Source of the DNA: Acidimicrobiales bacterium
GTDB taxonomy: Bacteria > Actinomycetota > Acidimicrobiia > Acidimicrobiales > GCA-2861595
Assembly: GCA_035540975.1 (NCBI GenBank)
Contig: DATLFN010000085.1
Span: 1-59,094, forward strand
Reading direction: 5' to 3'
Length of the DNA: 59,094 nucleotides
Shown here in pieces: positions 1 through 7,859 of the stretch (positions are counted from its first letter, which is position 1; each line of letters starts with the position of its first letter). The notes under the pieces were generated by a model. It saw only the letters and a list, made by a program, of their open reading frames with translations, did no database searches and was not told the DNA's origin. Both the position numbers and the translations under genes were made by a program.

Positions 1-354
1 CGAGGCCACGACCAGCGCCGGCCCGCGCGCCCGGCGGACGCCCTCGAGCACCTCGAGGGTCCCCGTGGCGTTGGCGACGTGGGTCGCCAACGGGTCGTCG
101 ATGGACCGGGGCACCGAAGGGCGCGCCGCCAGGTGCACCACCGCGTCGGCACCGGCGAACGCGGCGTCGAGGACCGCCGGGTCGAGGATGGTGCCGGCGA
201 CCAGCTCCACCCGGGGGAGCCCGGCCAGGTTCGACGCGTCGCCGGTCGACAGGTCGTCGACGGCGACGACCTGGTCGACGTCGTCGCGGTCGCTCAGCAC
301 TCGGCAGAGGTTGGCGCCGATGAACCCGGCGCCGCCCGTCACCGCGACGCGCAC
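1..354 (-). CDS. NAD-dependent epimerase/dehydratase (extended SDR), partial
   Basis: This is the N-terminal 118 codons of a nucleotide-sugar epimerase or dehydratase; the rest lies left of the window. It begins with GTG at 354. The start MRVAVTGGAGFIGANL carries the extended-SDR dinucleotide-binding motif TGGAGFIG, followed by an acidic strand end (VAVDDLSTG) and the conserved HLAARPSVPRS stretch seen in UDP-glucose 4-epimerase relatives. Family known: these enzymes interconvert NDP-sugars with bound NAD. The exact substrate cannot be read from this fragment because the YxxxK catalytic region is outside the window. Confidence 0.85.
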   Translation of the reverse strand, partial: MRVAVTGGAGFIGANLCRVLSDRDDVDQVVAVDDLSTGDASNLAGLPRVELVAGTILDPAVLDAAFAGADAVVHLAARPSVPRSIDDPLATHVANATGTLEVLEGVRRARGPALVVAS

Positions 355-418
355 GGGGCCGGCACGGCGGACCGGAGGGTGCCCACCACGGGCGGCGCCG
401 GAGGGAAGGGGCGACCGG

Positions 419-1090
419 TCACGCCGGTCGCCGGGGCCGGACGCCGGCGCGTTTAGCGACGCTCACCGCCTCGAGGGTGGAGTGGACGCCCAGCTTCTCC
501 CGCACCCGGCGGGCGTGGGTACGGACGGTGCTGGTCGAGAGGACGAGCTGGCGGGCGATCGCTGCCGGCGCCTGCCCGGCGACCATCGCCTGGAGGATGT
601 CCCGCTCGCGGGCGGTCAGGGCCCCGAGCCGGCGCTCGACGTCGGTGGGCTCGGGCATCGGGCCCAGCAGGTGGGCGACGGCGCCCGTCAGCAGTCGCGG
701 CGACACGAAGGTCTCGTTCCGAAGGCTCCCCCGTACGGCCGCCATCAGCTCGGCGATCGTCGCCTCCTTGGCGAGGACCGCCGAGGCACCGATCCGGAGC
801 GCAGCGACGACGACGGCGGGGTCCTCGACCGCGCTCAGCACCACGATGCGCAGGCGGGGGTGGGCCCGCCGCAGCCGGGCGAGAGACCCGAGGTCCGGTC
901 CGTCGATCCTGAGGTCGGTCACCAGCACGTCGGCCGGCGAGGCGGCCAGCGACGAGTCCAGCTCCGCCGTCGAAGTGGCCACGCCGACGACCTCGACGTC
1001 GTGCTCGCTCCGCAGTCGCACCGTCAGCGCGTCGACAAAGGCGGCCCGGCTGTCGGCCACGACAACCCTCAACACCCCGAAATCCCCCAC
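419..1090 (-). CDS. LuxR/NarL-family response regulator
   Basis: A 223-aa protein with an N-terminal receiver domain (residues about 7-120) and a C-terminal LuxR helix-turn-helix (about 155-215; LTARERDILQAM and STSTVRTHARRVREKLG). The likely phospho-acceptor is Asp in VLVTDLRI and the conserved Lys is in VLAKEA; the usual N-terminal acidic pair is reduced to one Asp (VVADS). It probably activates or represses transcription on phosphorylation. No histidine kinase is adjacent. A second regulator of the same type runs divergently from 1359, with a 268-bp gap between. The start could also be the GTG six codons in (VLRVVVADS), matching the VLRVV start of its neighbour. Confidence 0.85.
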   Translation of the reverse strand: MGDFGVLRVVVADSRAAFVDALTVRLRSEHDVEVVGVATSTAELDSSLAASPADVLVTDLRIDGPDLGSLARLRRAHPRLRIVVLSAVEDPAVVVAALRIGASAVLAKEATIAELMAAVRGSLRNETFVSPRLLTGAVAHLLGPMPEPTDVERRLGALTARERDILQAMVAGQAPAAIARQLVLSTSTVRTHARRVREKLGVHSTLEAVSVAKRAGVRPRRPA

Positions 1091-1358
1091 GGGCCATATG
1101 GGTAACGGACGCCCGGGAACGCCGCGGGCGACGGCGTGTTCGCCGAGCAGGGGTCAGGGGAATGCCGCGTTGCGGAATGGTGCGGCGGCGCGGCACAATT
1201 GACCATCTCATGATCGCGGCGGGTGATGTCGTGAGCTTCCCACGAAACGGCGGGGGGTCGGAACGGCGGCTCGGGACGGCGGGTGGGCCCGCATGCGCGG
1301 CGGGCGAGGGACAGGGCTGGGCGACCGACGCCGATGTGCCGACCGGTTCGGGGGGCCC

Positions 1359-2024
1359 GTGCTCCGGGTGGTGATCTGCGACCAGCACAGGATCTTCGGC
1401 GAGGCCATGGCCAGTGTCCTCGCCGGAGAGGGGTACGACGTCGTGGAGTGCACGGACGAGCCGGCGTCCGGCTCGGCCGCCGTTGCCCGTCACCGCCCCG
1501 AGCTGTACGTCGTGGATCTCCACTTCGGCGCCGTCGAGGAGGCGAACGGGCTCGGCGATCTCCGCGCCGCCTCGCCCGCGACGCGCGTGGTCGTGGTGAC
1601 CGGGTCGAGCGACCCGTCGGCGTCGTCCAGGGCCAAGGACGCCGGTGCCGACGGTTTCGTCGCCAAGGACCGCCGCCTCGACGACATCCTCGATGCCATC
1701 GCGCGCGTGGCCGCCGGCGAGGAGGTCTTCCACGAGCCGGCTGCCAACGCAGCACCCCGCCAGTCTGCGTCGCCGCCGAACGAGCCGTGGAGCAGGGCGC
1801 TGACGGCCAGGGAGCGGGAGATCTTCGACCACCTGGTCGAGGGCCAGGAGACAGCTGCCCTCGCCCGGGAGCTCGGCATGTCGTACGCGACCGCCCGCAC
1901 ACACATCCAGCGTCTCCTGGCCAAGCTCGGCGTCCATTCGAAGCTCGAGGCGGTTGCCCTGGCCGACTGGGCGCGGGACGATCTCGACGCGGGCACCCGA
2001 GCAAACCTCCGCGAACGCGCCTAG
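1359..2024 (+). CDS. LuxR/NarL-family response regulator
   Basis: A 221-aa receiver plus LuxR-HTH regulator. The GTG at 1359 (VLRVVICDQHRIFGEAM) is chosen because the receiver fold begins there; an upstream ATG at 1293 would add 22 residues of arginine-rich sequence with no domain match. The acceptor Asp lies in LYVVDLHFG and the conserved Lys in GFVAKDRR. The HTH is at about 145-205 (LTAREREIFDHL, ARTHIQRLLAKLG). It resembles the regulator at 419-1090, so the two may be a divergent paralogous pair. Its TAG stop shares the tetranucleotide CTAG with the stop of the convergent SDR gene. Confidence 0.85.
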   Translation: MLRVVICDQHRIFGEAMASVLAGEGYDVVECTDEPASGSAAVARHRPELYVVDLHFGAVEEANGLGDLRAASPATRVVVVTGSSDPSASSRAKDAGADGFVAKDRRLDDILDAIARVAAGEEVFHEPAANAAPRQSASPPNEPWSRALTAREREIFDHLVEGQETAALARELGMSYATARTHIQRLLAKLGVHSKLEAVALADWARDDLDAGTRANLRERA

Positions 2025-2848
2025 CGCTGAACCCCGTCGCTGCCGCCGTCGTCGTCGGCGGCGACGCGGATGCGGCGGGTGACGACCGCGCCGGCGTCGG
2101 TCACCCAGCGCGCCCCGGGCAGCGAGCCGAACCGCACCACCGCCGCCAGGCGGGGAACGGCGATCGCCGGGTAGCCGGGGATCGACCCCATCCGGATGGC
2201 GCGCTCCACGGCCCGCGCCACGGACGACGCCGGGACGCCCGGCATGAGGCGGTGCCCCATCTCGTCGGTGCGCCGGGCCACGCGGGCCCGTTCGCCGAAC
2301 AGGGTGGCGACGGGGCCGGGGTTGACGGTCGTCACCGCCACCCCTCGCCGGGACACCTCGCGCCGCAGCCCGTCGCTGAAGCCCTGCACGGCGAACTTGG
2401 TGGCCGAGTAGACGGTGAGGGGCGGCACGGACACGTACGACGCGAGGGACGCCACGTTGACGACGTTGCCCCCGCCCCGCTCGAGCATCTGGGGCAGCAC
2501 GCGCTGGGTGAGGTCGATGAGGGCGAGGACGTTGAGCTCGAACAGGGCGCGCACGCGCTCGGCCGGCATGTCCTCGACTCGTCCCACCCACCCCATGCCC
2601 GCGTTGTTCACGAGCACGTCGACCCGGCCCACCCGCTCCAGCAGGGTGGCCCGATCGGCGTCGACCGTGACGTCGGCCACCAACGGGGTGATGCCGGGGA
2701 CGGCGGCGGCCAACTCGGCCAGCGGCCCCTCGCTGCGAGCCACCGCCCACACGCGGGCGCCCTTGCGTGCCAGGCGCTCGGCGGTGGCCCGCCCGATCCC
2801 GGACGAGGCGCCGGTGACGACGACGGACAGGCCTGTGAGCCGTTGCAT
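2021..2848 (-). CDS. SDR-family oxidoreductase
   Basis: A 275-aa classical short-chain dehydrogenase. The ATG at 2848 gives MQRLTGLSVVVTGASSGIGR, containing the TGxxxGIG cofactor motif. NNAG is at about residue 87, and the catalytic Ser, Tyr and Lys lie in NVASLAS and YSATK. It should use NAD(P)H on an alcohol or ketone substrate that cannot be deduced. The C-terminus is extended (about 40 residues, Arg/Asp-rich) beyond the Rossmann core. It runs divergently from the CBS-citrate synthase gene with about 97 bp between, and converges on the upstream regulator with overlapping stop codons. Confidence 0.88.
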   Translation of the reverse strand: MQRLTGLSVVVTGASSGIGRATAERLARKGARVWAVARSEGPLAELAAAVPGITPLVADVTVDADRATLLERVGRVDVLVNNAGMGWVGRVEDMPAERVRALFELNVLALIDLTQRVLPQMLERGGGNVVNVASLASYVSVPPLTVYSATKFAVQGFSDGLRREVSRRGVAVTTVNPGPVATLFGERARVARRTDEMGHRLMPGVPASSVARAVERAIRMGSIPGYPAIAVPRLAAVVRFGSLPGARWVTDAGAVVTRRIRVAADDDGGSDGVQR

Positions 2849-2945
2849 CCGACCAGTAGAGCCGCGGCGGGCCGCCCCGGGCGACCGCCCGGCCCACCGG
2901 ATAGTTTGCGGGCGACAGCCGGCCCCCGAAGAGCGGAGTCCCGAT

Positions 2946-4484
2946 TTGGCCACGCCCGCGCGCACCATCGCCGATCTCATGAGCACCCCCGTGCTGACGG
3001 CGGAGCCCACCGAGCTCATCTCCGAGGCCGCCGCCCGCATGCTCGAGCACCGGGTCGGCTCGGTGGTCGTGGTGGACGGCGGCCGGCCGGTGGGCATCCT
3101 CACCGAGCACGACCTCGTCCGCTTCTCGGCCAAGGGCGAGGACGGGCCCACCAAGGTCGTCGAGCTGATGTCCCCCGACCCCTTCACCCTCGGCCCCGAC
3201 GTCGAGGTGGTGGACGCGTGGAACACCATCGCCGAGAAGGGGTACCGCCACATCCCCGTCGTCGACGGCGCCGAGCTGGTGGGCCTCATCAGCCTGACCG
3301 ACCTCGTCGCGATGGCCCAGATCCGGTCCATGGGCCATCCCAGCCTGGTCGAGGCGCCCAAGGGCCTCGAGGGCGTGGTGGTGGCCGAGACGGCGGTGGG
3401 CGACGTGCGGGGCCAGGAGGGCTTCTACCACTACCGCCACTACAACGCCGTGGAGCTGGCCGGGAAGCGGTCGCTCGAGGACGTGTGGTACCTGCTCTTC
3501 AACGGCGAGCTGCCGGACGGCGCGCAGCGGGCCGGGTTCCTCGACGAGGTTCGCCCGCTGTCGGCCATCCCCGACGCCGTGAAGCCGCTGTTGCCCGACA
3601 TCGCCCGGGCCGGCGGTGCCCCGGGCCCGCTCGACGCCCTGCGCACGGCCATGTCGGCGGTGTCCCAGGCCCTCGACATGCGCCCGAGCATGGACCTCAC
3701 GGCCGACGAGCGGCGGGGCGACGCCCTGCGCATCTGCGCCGTCACGCCCACCCTGATCATGGCGCTGCACCGGCTCCGCAACGGTCTCGACCCGCTCGAG
3801 CCGAGGCCCGATCTGGGGTACTCGGCGAACTACCTGTACCTGCTCACCGGCGAGGTCCCCGACCCCGACCACGCCCGGGCCGTCGAGCAGTACCAGATCT
3901 CGACCATCGACCACGGGTTCAACGCGTCGACGTTCACCGCCCGCGTCGTCACGTCCACCGGTGCCGACCTCGGCTCGGCGACCGTGGCCGCCATCGGCGC
4001 CCTCTCGGGACCGCTGCACGGCGGCGCTCCCAGCCGGGCCCTCGACATGCTGGACGCCATCGGGACCCCCGACAAGGCGGAGGAGTGGATCCGGGGCGCC
4101 GTCAACCGTGGCGAGCGGATCATGGGCTTCGGCCACCGCGTCTACAAGACCGACGACCCGCGCTCGCTCATGCTCCGCGGCGTGGCGCAGCGCCTGGGCG
4201 GCGACAAGGCCGCCTTCGCCACCCAGGTGGAGCAGACGGTGGTGGACGTGCTGGCCGAGCTCAAGCCCGGTCGCCACCTCTACGCCAACGTGGAGTTCTA
4301 CGCCGGCGTGGTGATGGACCGGTGCGGGCTGCCCCGGGAGCTGTTCACGCCGACGTTCGCGTCGAGCCGGGTCATCGGGTGGTGCGCCAACATGCTCGAG
4401 CAGGCCGCCGACAACCGCATCATCCGGCCCAGCGCCCGCTACGTCGGCCCGCCGCCGCCCCAGCCGGTCCCCGACCCGGCGTGA
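2946..4484 (+). CDS. citrate synthase family protein with N-terminal CBS-domain pair
   Basis: A 512-aa fusion. Residues about 5-130 form two CBS motifs (DLMSTPVLTAEP ... GILTEHDLVRF and LMSPDPFTLGP ... GLISLTDLV), a module that in other enzymes binds AMP, ATP or similar ligands. Residues about 140-512 are a citrate/methylcitrate synthase: active-site histidines are visible in TIDHGFN (H323), GPLHGGAPSRAL (H358) and GFGHRVYK (H397). The usual catalytic Asp position reads NVEFYAG, i.e. Glu. A TTG start at 2946 has GGAG about 7 nt upstream; ATG at 2979 is the alternative. The reaction would be acyl-CoA plus oxaloacetate. A standard citrate synthase is encoded at 11598. A GNAT gene overlaps the stop by GTGA. 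Confidence 0.88.
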   Translation: MATPARTIADLMSTPVLTAEPTELISEAAARMLEHRVGSVVVVDGGRPVGILTEHDLVRFSAKGEDGPTKVVELMSPDPFTLGPDVEVVDAWNTIAEKGYRHIPVVDGAELVGLISLTDLVAMAQIRSMGHPSLVEAPKGLEGVVVAETAVGDVRGQEGFYHYRHYNAVELAGKRSLEDVWYLLFNGELPDGAQRAGFLDEVRPLSAIPDAVKPLLPDIARAGGAPGPLDALRTAMSAVSQALDMRPSMDLTADERRGDALRICAVTPTLIMALHRLRNGLDPLEPRPDLGYSANYLYLLTGEVPDPDHARAVEQYQISTIDHGFNASTFTARVVTSTGADLGSATVAAIGALSGPLHGGAPSRALDMLDAIGTPDKAEEWIRGAVNRGERIMGFGHRVYKTDDPRSLMLRGVAQRLGGDKAAFATQVEQTVVDVLAELKPGRHLYANVEFYAGVVMDRCGLPRELFTPTFASSRVIGWCANMLEQAADNRIIRPSARYVGPPPPQPVPDPA

Positions 4485-4912
4485 TCCGCGTCGTCGAGGC
4501 GTCGGAGGTCGACGACGACCTCGTCGCCGCCTTCGGCCGGCTCGTGCCCCAGGTGTCCGGCTCGGCGCCGCCGCCCACGGCCGCCGAACTGGCGGAGATG
4601 GTCGAGGCGCCCGGCACGCGCCTGCTGCTGGCCGTGGACGACGCCGGAACCGTGGTGGGGACGCTCACCCTGGTGGTGTTCCGCATCCCCACCGGGGTGC
4701 GGGCCTGGATCGAGGACGTCGTCACCGACGCGGCGGCCCGTCGCCGGGGCGTGGCCGAGTCCCTCACCCGCCGGGCGTGCGACATCGCCGCCGAGGCGGG
4801 CGCCCGGACGGTCGACCTCACCTCGCGGCCCAGCCGGGAGGCGGCCAACCTCCTGTACGCCAAGCTCGGCTTCGAGCGCCGCGATACGAACGTGTACAGA
4901 TTGACGCTATGA
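4481..4912 (+). CDS. GNAT-family N-acetyltransferase
   Basis: A 143-aa GNAT-fold protein starting at a GTG that overlaps the citrate synthase stop (GTGA), so it is probably translationally coupled. The acetyl-CoA loop region is at VVTDAAARRRGVAESL (R/Q-x-x-G-x-G/A type), followed by the typical late strand ANLLYAKLGFERRDTNVY. The acceptor substrate is unknown. The coupling to a citrate synthase-like enzyme raises the possibility of acetylation of that enzyme, but this is only inference from position. Confidence 0.82.
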   Translation: MIRVVEASEVDDDLVAAFGRLVPQVSGSAPPPTAAELAEMVEAPGTRLLLAVDDAGTVVGTLTLVVFRIPTGVRAWIEDVVTDAAARRRGVAESLTRRACDIAAEAGARTVDLTSRPSREAANLLYAKLGFERRDTNVYRLTL

Positions 4913-4935
4913 CCTGTACGTCCCCGGCTACGCTG

Positions 4936-5246
4936 GTGACCGCGAAGGTGGTCATCAGTGACCTACGGGCGAACCTCAGGCCTACATCGAGCGCGCCGCA
5001 GCGGGCGAGCGCCTCGTCGTGACCGATCGTGGCGTCCCTGTCGCCCGACTCGTTGCTGCGAGTCAAGAAGAGCTGCTCGACCGCCTGGCCCGCGAGGGCG
5101 CCGTCACACGAGCGGCGCGGCCGAAGTCGCGTGCCTCGAAGAGCCGACGCGTCAAGGCGACCGGCCCGGTGGCGGAGCTCGTGAGCGAGATGCGCGCCGA
5201 CCGGCGCTCGCGTTCTGGGATAGCAGCGCCTTCGTCAAGCTGCTGA
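4936..5246 (+). pseudogene. Phd/YefM-like antitoxin, frameshifted
   Basis: Two frames together encode a typical Phd-type antitoxin. The first frame (GTG 4936, or ATG 4909) gives TAKVVISDLRANLR; one base appears missing near 4978-4980, and the match continues in another frame as AYIERAAAGERLVVTDRG and then VPVARLVAASQEELLDRL. The family normally binds its own operator through the N-terminal fold and neutralises the PIN toxin through the C-terminus. The downstream frame then runs past the expected end to 5246. Either the gene is decayed or the assembly has an error; the linked toxin is also broken. Confidence 0.7.
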
Positions 5247-5625
5247 TCGACGAGGTCGGCAGCGACGACGCCGAAGCGCTGTGGAACGATCCTGGACCGG
5301 CCGCGGCCAGTCGCCTCGTCGTCCCCGAGGTCAGTGCCGCGCTCGCGACGGGGCGGCGTATCGGCCGACTCGACGAGAAGTCGCATCGCGTTGCACAGCG
5401 AGCGTGAGCTATCGAGCTGAGATCGACTTCGTCGAGCTCACGCCGACGATGGCCGACCGCGCCGCAGCGCTCGCGGTGAAGCACGATCTGAGCGGTCGGG
5501 ACGCGGTGCACCTGGCGACGGCGCTCGGCCTTCGAGAGCCATCGATGATCGTCGCAACCTGGGACCAACGCCTCGCGACCGCTGCTGTCGCGGAGCGGAT
5601 CGTGGTGGTGCCGGAGCAGACGTGA
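5207..5625 (+). pseudogene. PIN-domain (VapC-type) toxin, frameshifted
   Basis: PIN-domain signature residues are split over two frames. The first part reads LAFWDSSAFVKLLIDEVG (first catalytic Asp) and LVVPEVSAAL (Glu) and ends in TGA at 5407. The second part, in another frame, carries LSGRDAVHLATALG and ATWDQRL with the remaining acidic residues and ends at 5625. Adding one G at about 5403 would restore a continuous frame (RAWSYRAEI). No ATG, GTG or TTG precedes the first part in its frame, so the start also seems lost. VapC toxins are RNases. This copy is unlikely to be functional if the sequence is right. Confidence 0.72.
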
Positions 5626-5793
5626 CTGCACCGTTCCGCATCGCGCGGAATCCTGACCCCGACCCGGCGCTTCCGTACGTCCTGTCGATCCCGGTGGCGC
5701 CGTCGCCGGTGGTGGTCAAGGCCGAAGAGACGTGGCCAAGGACCGGAAAGGTCCACTGCGATCGCGGCGACCGGCCGGAGCACCCCGACATCG
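5622..5793 (+). pseudogene. 3'-truncated conserved hypothetical gene
   Basis: The GTG at 5622 overlaps the toxin stop (GTGA). The first 57 codons (TAPFRIARNPDPDPALPY, then a VVKAEETWPRTGKVHC stretch and RPEHPDI) look like the N-terminus of an actinobacterial hypothetical family that, from memory, can carry a C-terminal ERCC4-type nuclease domain; I could not verify this. Recognisable sequence stops at about 5793, where antisense homology to another gene begins. The frame stays open to 5858 by chance. Confidence 0.45.
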
Positions 5794-5958
5794 CAACCAC
5801 TGGTCGCGGGGCACGGGTGCCGCCGTGTCGACGATCACCGGCTCCGGGCCTCGGATGACCATCGAGTTCACGGGGAGGAAGAGATCGCCGGCGGGCACGA
5901 CGTTCGGGATGAGGAACGTGTCGGGTGCGACCACGATGGGATCGAGCGGCACCGTCAC
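5794..5958 (-). pseudogene. 3'-truncated MBL-fold metallohydrolase
   Basis: The GTG at 5958 overlaps the stop of the alpha/beta-hydrolase gene (GTGA), so this was the second gene of that operon. About 55 residues match the N-terminus of MBL-fold hydrolases (VVAPDTFLIPNVVPAG, then VNSMVIRGPEPVIVDTAAPV). Similarity ends after DQWL at about 5794. The HxHxDH zinc-binding motif that should follow is absent, so the product cannot be an active metallohydrolase. The frame continues to a stop at 5716 in unrelated sequence. Confidence 0.7.
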
Positions 5959-6893
5959 GAGCGCCCGTCGCCCGGTCGCGGGTGGCGAGCCCAAAACTCC
6001 TCGACGACGGCTGCAGCGTCGTCGACGCGTTCCCACGCGGGCGAGAGATGGGAGCCGGCGAACGCGATGACGTCGACGCCTGGCCGGGATTTCGCGAGAT
6101 CGGCGAGGTCCTCGTCGATCGGCGGTGGCGCCCACTCCGTGCACCGGATGATCAGGGTCGGTGCGGTCGTGGCTCGGTAGTCGGCGAGCACGTCGACGTC
6201 TCGAGCGAACGCACCGGAGATGATCGCTCGATCGGGGCGACGCAGAGAGGTCCCGTCGCCGCGGGCGAGAAACTGGCGGTCGATGACCGCGTCGAGGTTC
6301 GGAAGGTCCATCCGTGATGCGGTCAGCCATCCCCGCATGCTGGCCGCCTGTCGCTGCCGCTCGGCGGCGTCCTGGACGACGGGCGCCTCCGTCATCTGCT
6401 CGAGCTCGCGTCGCGCGCCAACCAGCCATGCCTGGTGGACCGCCTGACCATCGGTGTCGGCCACGGTGAGATGACCGGGCGGAAACCCGTCGATGCTCAC
6501 GAGGCGGCCTCCGCCGTTGGCTTCGCCATGTCGGGCCGCGTAGCGGGCCGCGACCATTCCTCCCAGGGAGTGCCCCAGCAGGTCGGGAGCGTCGAGGCCG
6601 AAGTGCAGGATCACCCCGTGGAGGGCGTCAGCCATGGTGCCGATCGGATCGGTGTCGAGGTCGCCGATGCGTCCGGACCAGCCACAACCGGGCAGATCGA
6701 AGGCGATGACCCGGTGGCCACCGAACCGCTCGGCGAGCGGGTCCATCGTCTCGAGGTTGCCGCCGACTCCGTGGAGAAGCACCAGACCTGGTCCGTCACC
6801 CCCGTGATCGCGCACGGCGACTCGAACGCCGCCCACCAGCACCCACCCGTCAGAAGCCGATCGTGCTCGGTCTCGGGCCACGCCACTTGACAT
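5955..6893 (-). CDS. alpha/beta-fold hydrolase
   Basis: A 312-aa alpha/beta hydrolase. The oxyanion-side motif LLHGVGGN is at about residue 40, the nucleophile elbow GHSLGG at about 109, and a late GSHLSPAWE supplies the probable catalytic His. Substrate unknown; the family includes esterases, lipases and haloalkane-type enzymes. It is transcribed divergently from a TetR gene with only 28 bp between the start codons, and that gap holds a perfect inverted repeat, so the TetR protein probably controls it. Its original operon partner, an MBL hydrolase, is truncated. Confidence 0.88.
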   Translation of the reverse strand: MSSGVARDRARSASDGWVLVGGVRVAVRDHGGDGPGLVLLHGVGGNLETMDPLAERFGGHRVIAFDLPGCGWSGRIGDLDTDPIGTMADALHGVILHFGLDAPDLLGHSLGGMVAARYAARHGEANGGGRLVSIDGFPPGHLTVADTDGQAVHQAWLVGARRELEQMTEAPVVQDAAERQRQAASMRGWLTASRMDLPNLDAVIDRQFLARGDGTSLRRPDRAIISGAFARDVDVLADYRATTAPTLIIRCTEWAPPPIDEDLADLAKSRPGVDVIAFAGSHLSPAWERVDDAAAVVEEFWARHPRPGDGRS

Positions 6894-6894
6894 C

Positions 6895-6920
6895 CTGTAA
6901 AGGTATTAGGTTCTTTACAG
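6895..6920. promoter_or_regulatory. putative TetR operator between hydrolase and tetR
   Basis: CTGTAAAG (6895-6902) and CTTTACAG (6913-6920) are perfect inverted 8-bp arms around a 10-bp spacer. They fill the whole gap between two divergent start codons (6893 and 6922). TetR regulators commonly bind such palindromes at their own divergent promoters, so autoregulation plus control of the hydrolase is the likely role. Confidence 0.75.
6900..6905 (-). promoter_or_regulatory. putative leaderless -10 element of hydrolase
   Basis: TACCTT on the minus strand lies exactly 6 nt before the ATG at 6893. There is no Shine-Dalgarno sequence and no room for a leader, so transcription would begin at the start codon. 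The element overlaps the inner edge of the palindrome, consistent with repression by steric block. Confidence 0.5.
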
Positions 6921-6921
6921 C

Positions 6922-7530
6922 ATGTCAACTCGACGCGAGGGGACCCGGAGCCGGTTGCTCGGCGCAGCGCGAGCGCTGTTCGAGGAACGCGGCTACCACG
7001 ACGTCGGCCTCGAGGAGATCGGCGCGGCGGCCGGGGTGAGCCGACAGGCCGTCTACCTCCACTTCGGGTCCAAGGCGCAGCTTCTCGTCGCGCTGTTCAG
7101 CTGGATCGAGGAACAAGAACACCTCGGCGAGCTGCTCGCGCCTGTTTTCGCCTCACCCGACGGGGTGGAGGCGCTCTCGCTGCTCGTCGACGCACACAGT
7201 CGCTTCGAGCCAGGCATCACCAAGATCGCCGACGTCGCCGAAGCCGCCAGACGGACGGCGCCCGAGATGGACGAGCTGGTCCGTGGCCGCATGGAGCTAC
7301 GCCTACAGGGCATGCGTCAGATCGTGGCGCGCATCCATGCACAGGGCCGGCTCCGGAGCGACTGGACCGTCGATGACGCCGCCGGCTTCGTGTGGACCCT
7401 CCTGTCGCCCGAGTCGCATCGCCTGCTCGTCAGAGAACTGGGCTGGTCCAACCAACGATGGGCGACGGGCGCCAAGCGCCTGCTCCTCGACGCACTCGTA
7501 GACCCCGGCGACCGAGACCTTCCTCGGTGA
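6922..7530 (+). CDS. TetR/AcrR-family transcriptional regulator
   Basis: A 202-aa TetR regulator. The N-terminal HTH (residues about 10-55) contains ARALFEERGYHDVGLEEIG and the recognition helix VSRQAVYLHFGSK. The C-terminal ligand domain is not diagnostic. It probably represses itself and the divergent hydrolase gene through the palindrome at 6895-6920; the inducer would then be a substrate or product of the hydrolase. Confidence 0.9.
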   Translation: MSTRREGTRSRLLGAARALFEERGYHDVGLEEIGAAAGVSRQAVYLHFGSKAQLLVALFSWIEEQEHLGELLAPVFASPDGVEALSLLVDAHSRFEPGITKIADVAEAARRTAPEMDELVRGRMELRLQGMRQIVARIHAQGRLRSDWTVDDAAGFVWTLLSPESHRLLVRELGWSNQRWATGAKRLLLDALVDPGDRDLPR

Positions 7531-7597
7531 CTACGCCAACCCCACGGCGTCGGGCTACCCAGCCTCGAAAGGGCGGTCTCGGCGTCATCCTCGGTTC

Positions 7598-7613
7598 AAT
7601 CTGATAATCTGAT
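7598..7613 (+). promoter_or_regulatory. tandem octamer and -10 element before a TA operon
   Basis: AATCTGAT occurs twice in perfect tandem (7598-7605, 7606-7613). Within it TAATCT (7605-7610) sits 6 nt before the antitoxin ATG at 7617, a leaderless -10 arrangement. Type II antitoxins usually bind such promoter repeats, so this is a plausible autoregulatory operator. Confidence 0.5.
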
Positions 7614-7616
7614 TTC

Positions 7617-7859
7617 ATGCCCGAGGTCAGCGCGACCGAAGCAGCCCGGAACTTCGCCGACATCCTGGACGCGGTCGAGCACCGCGGCGAGCACTTCACC
7701 GTCGTCCGGCGGGGAAGGCCCGTCGCCCATCTCGGGCCGGCCAGACCCGGACGGGGAGCCGATGCGAAGGCGATGCTTCGGAGGCACCGGCGCGACGAGA
7801 GCTGGGGGACCGAGCTGGCGTCGCTCCGCCGGCTCGTCGAGATCGAGGATCGATCCTGA
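7617..7859 (+). CDS. Phd/YefM-type antitoxin
   Basis: An 80-aa protein beginning MPEVSATEAARNFADILDAV, the standard Phd/YefM N-terminal DNA-binding fold, followed by VVRRGRPVAHLGP. The C-terminal 30 residues are charged and would wrap the toxin. Its TGA (7857-7859) overlaps the first codon of the PIN toxin, indicating translational coupling. The promoter carries a tandem octamer that is probably its operator. Confidence 0.85.
   Translation: MPEVSATEAARNFADILDAVEHRGEHFTVVRRGRPVAHLGPARPGRGADAKAMLRRHRRDESWGTELASLRRLVEIEDRS

Noticed and set aside
453-4277. A 1274-codon open frame on the minus strand and other very long frames opposite real genes
   Set aside because: They are antisense shadows produced by GC-rich codon use: compositions are Arg/Gly/Pro/Ala-rich, no domains are seen, and recognised genes occupy the opposite strand or another frame.
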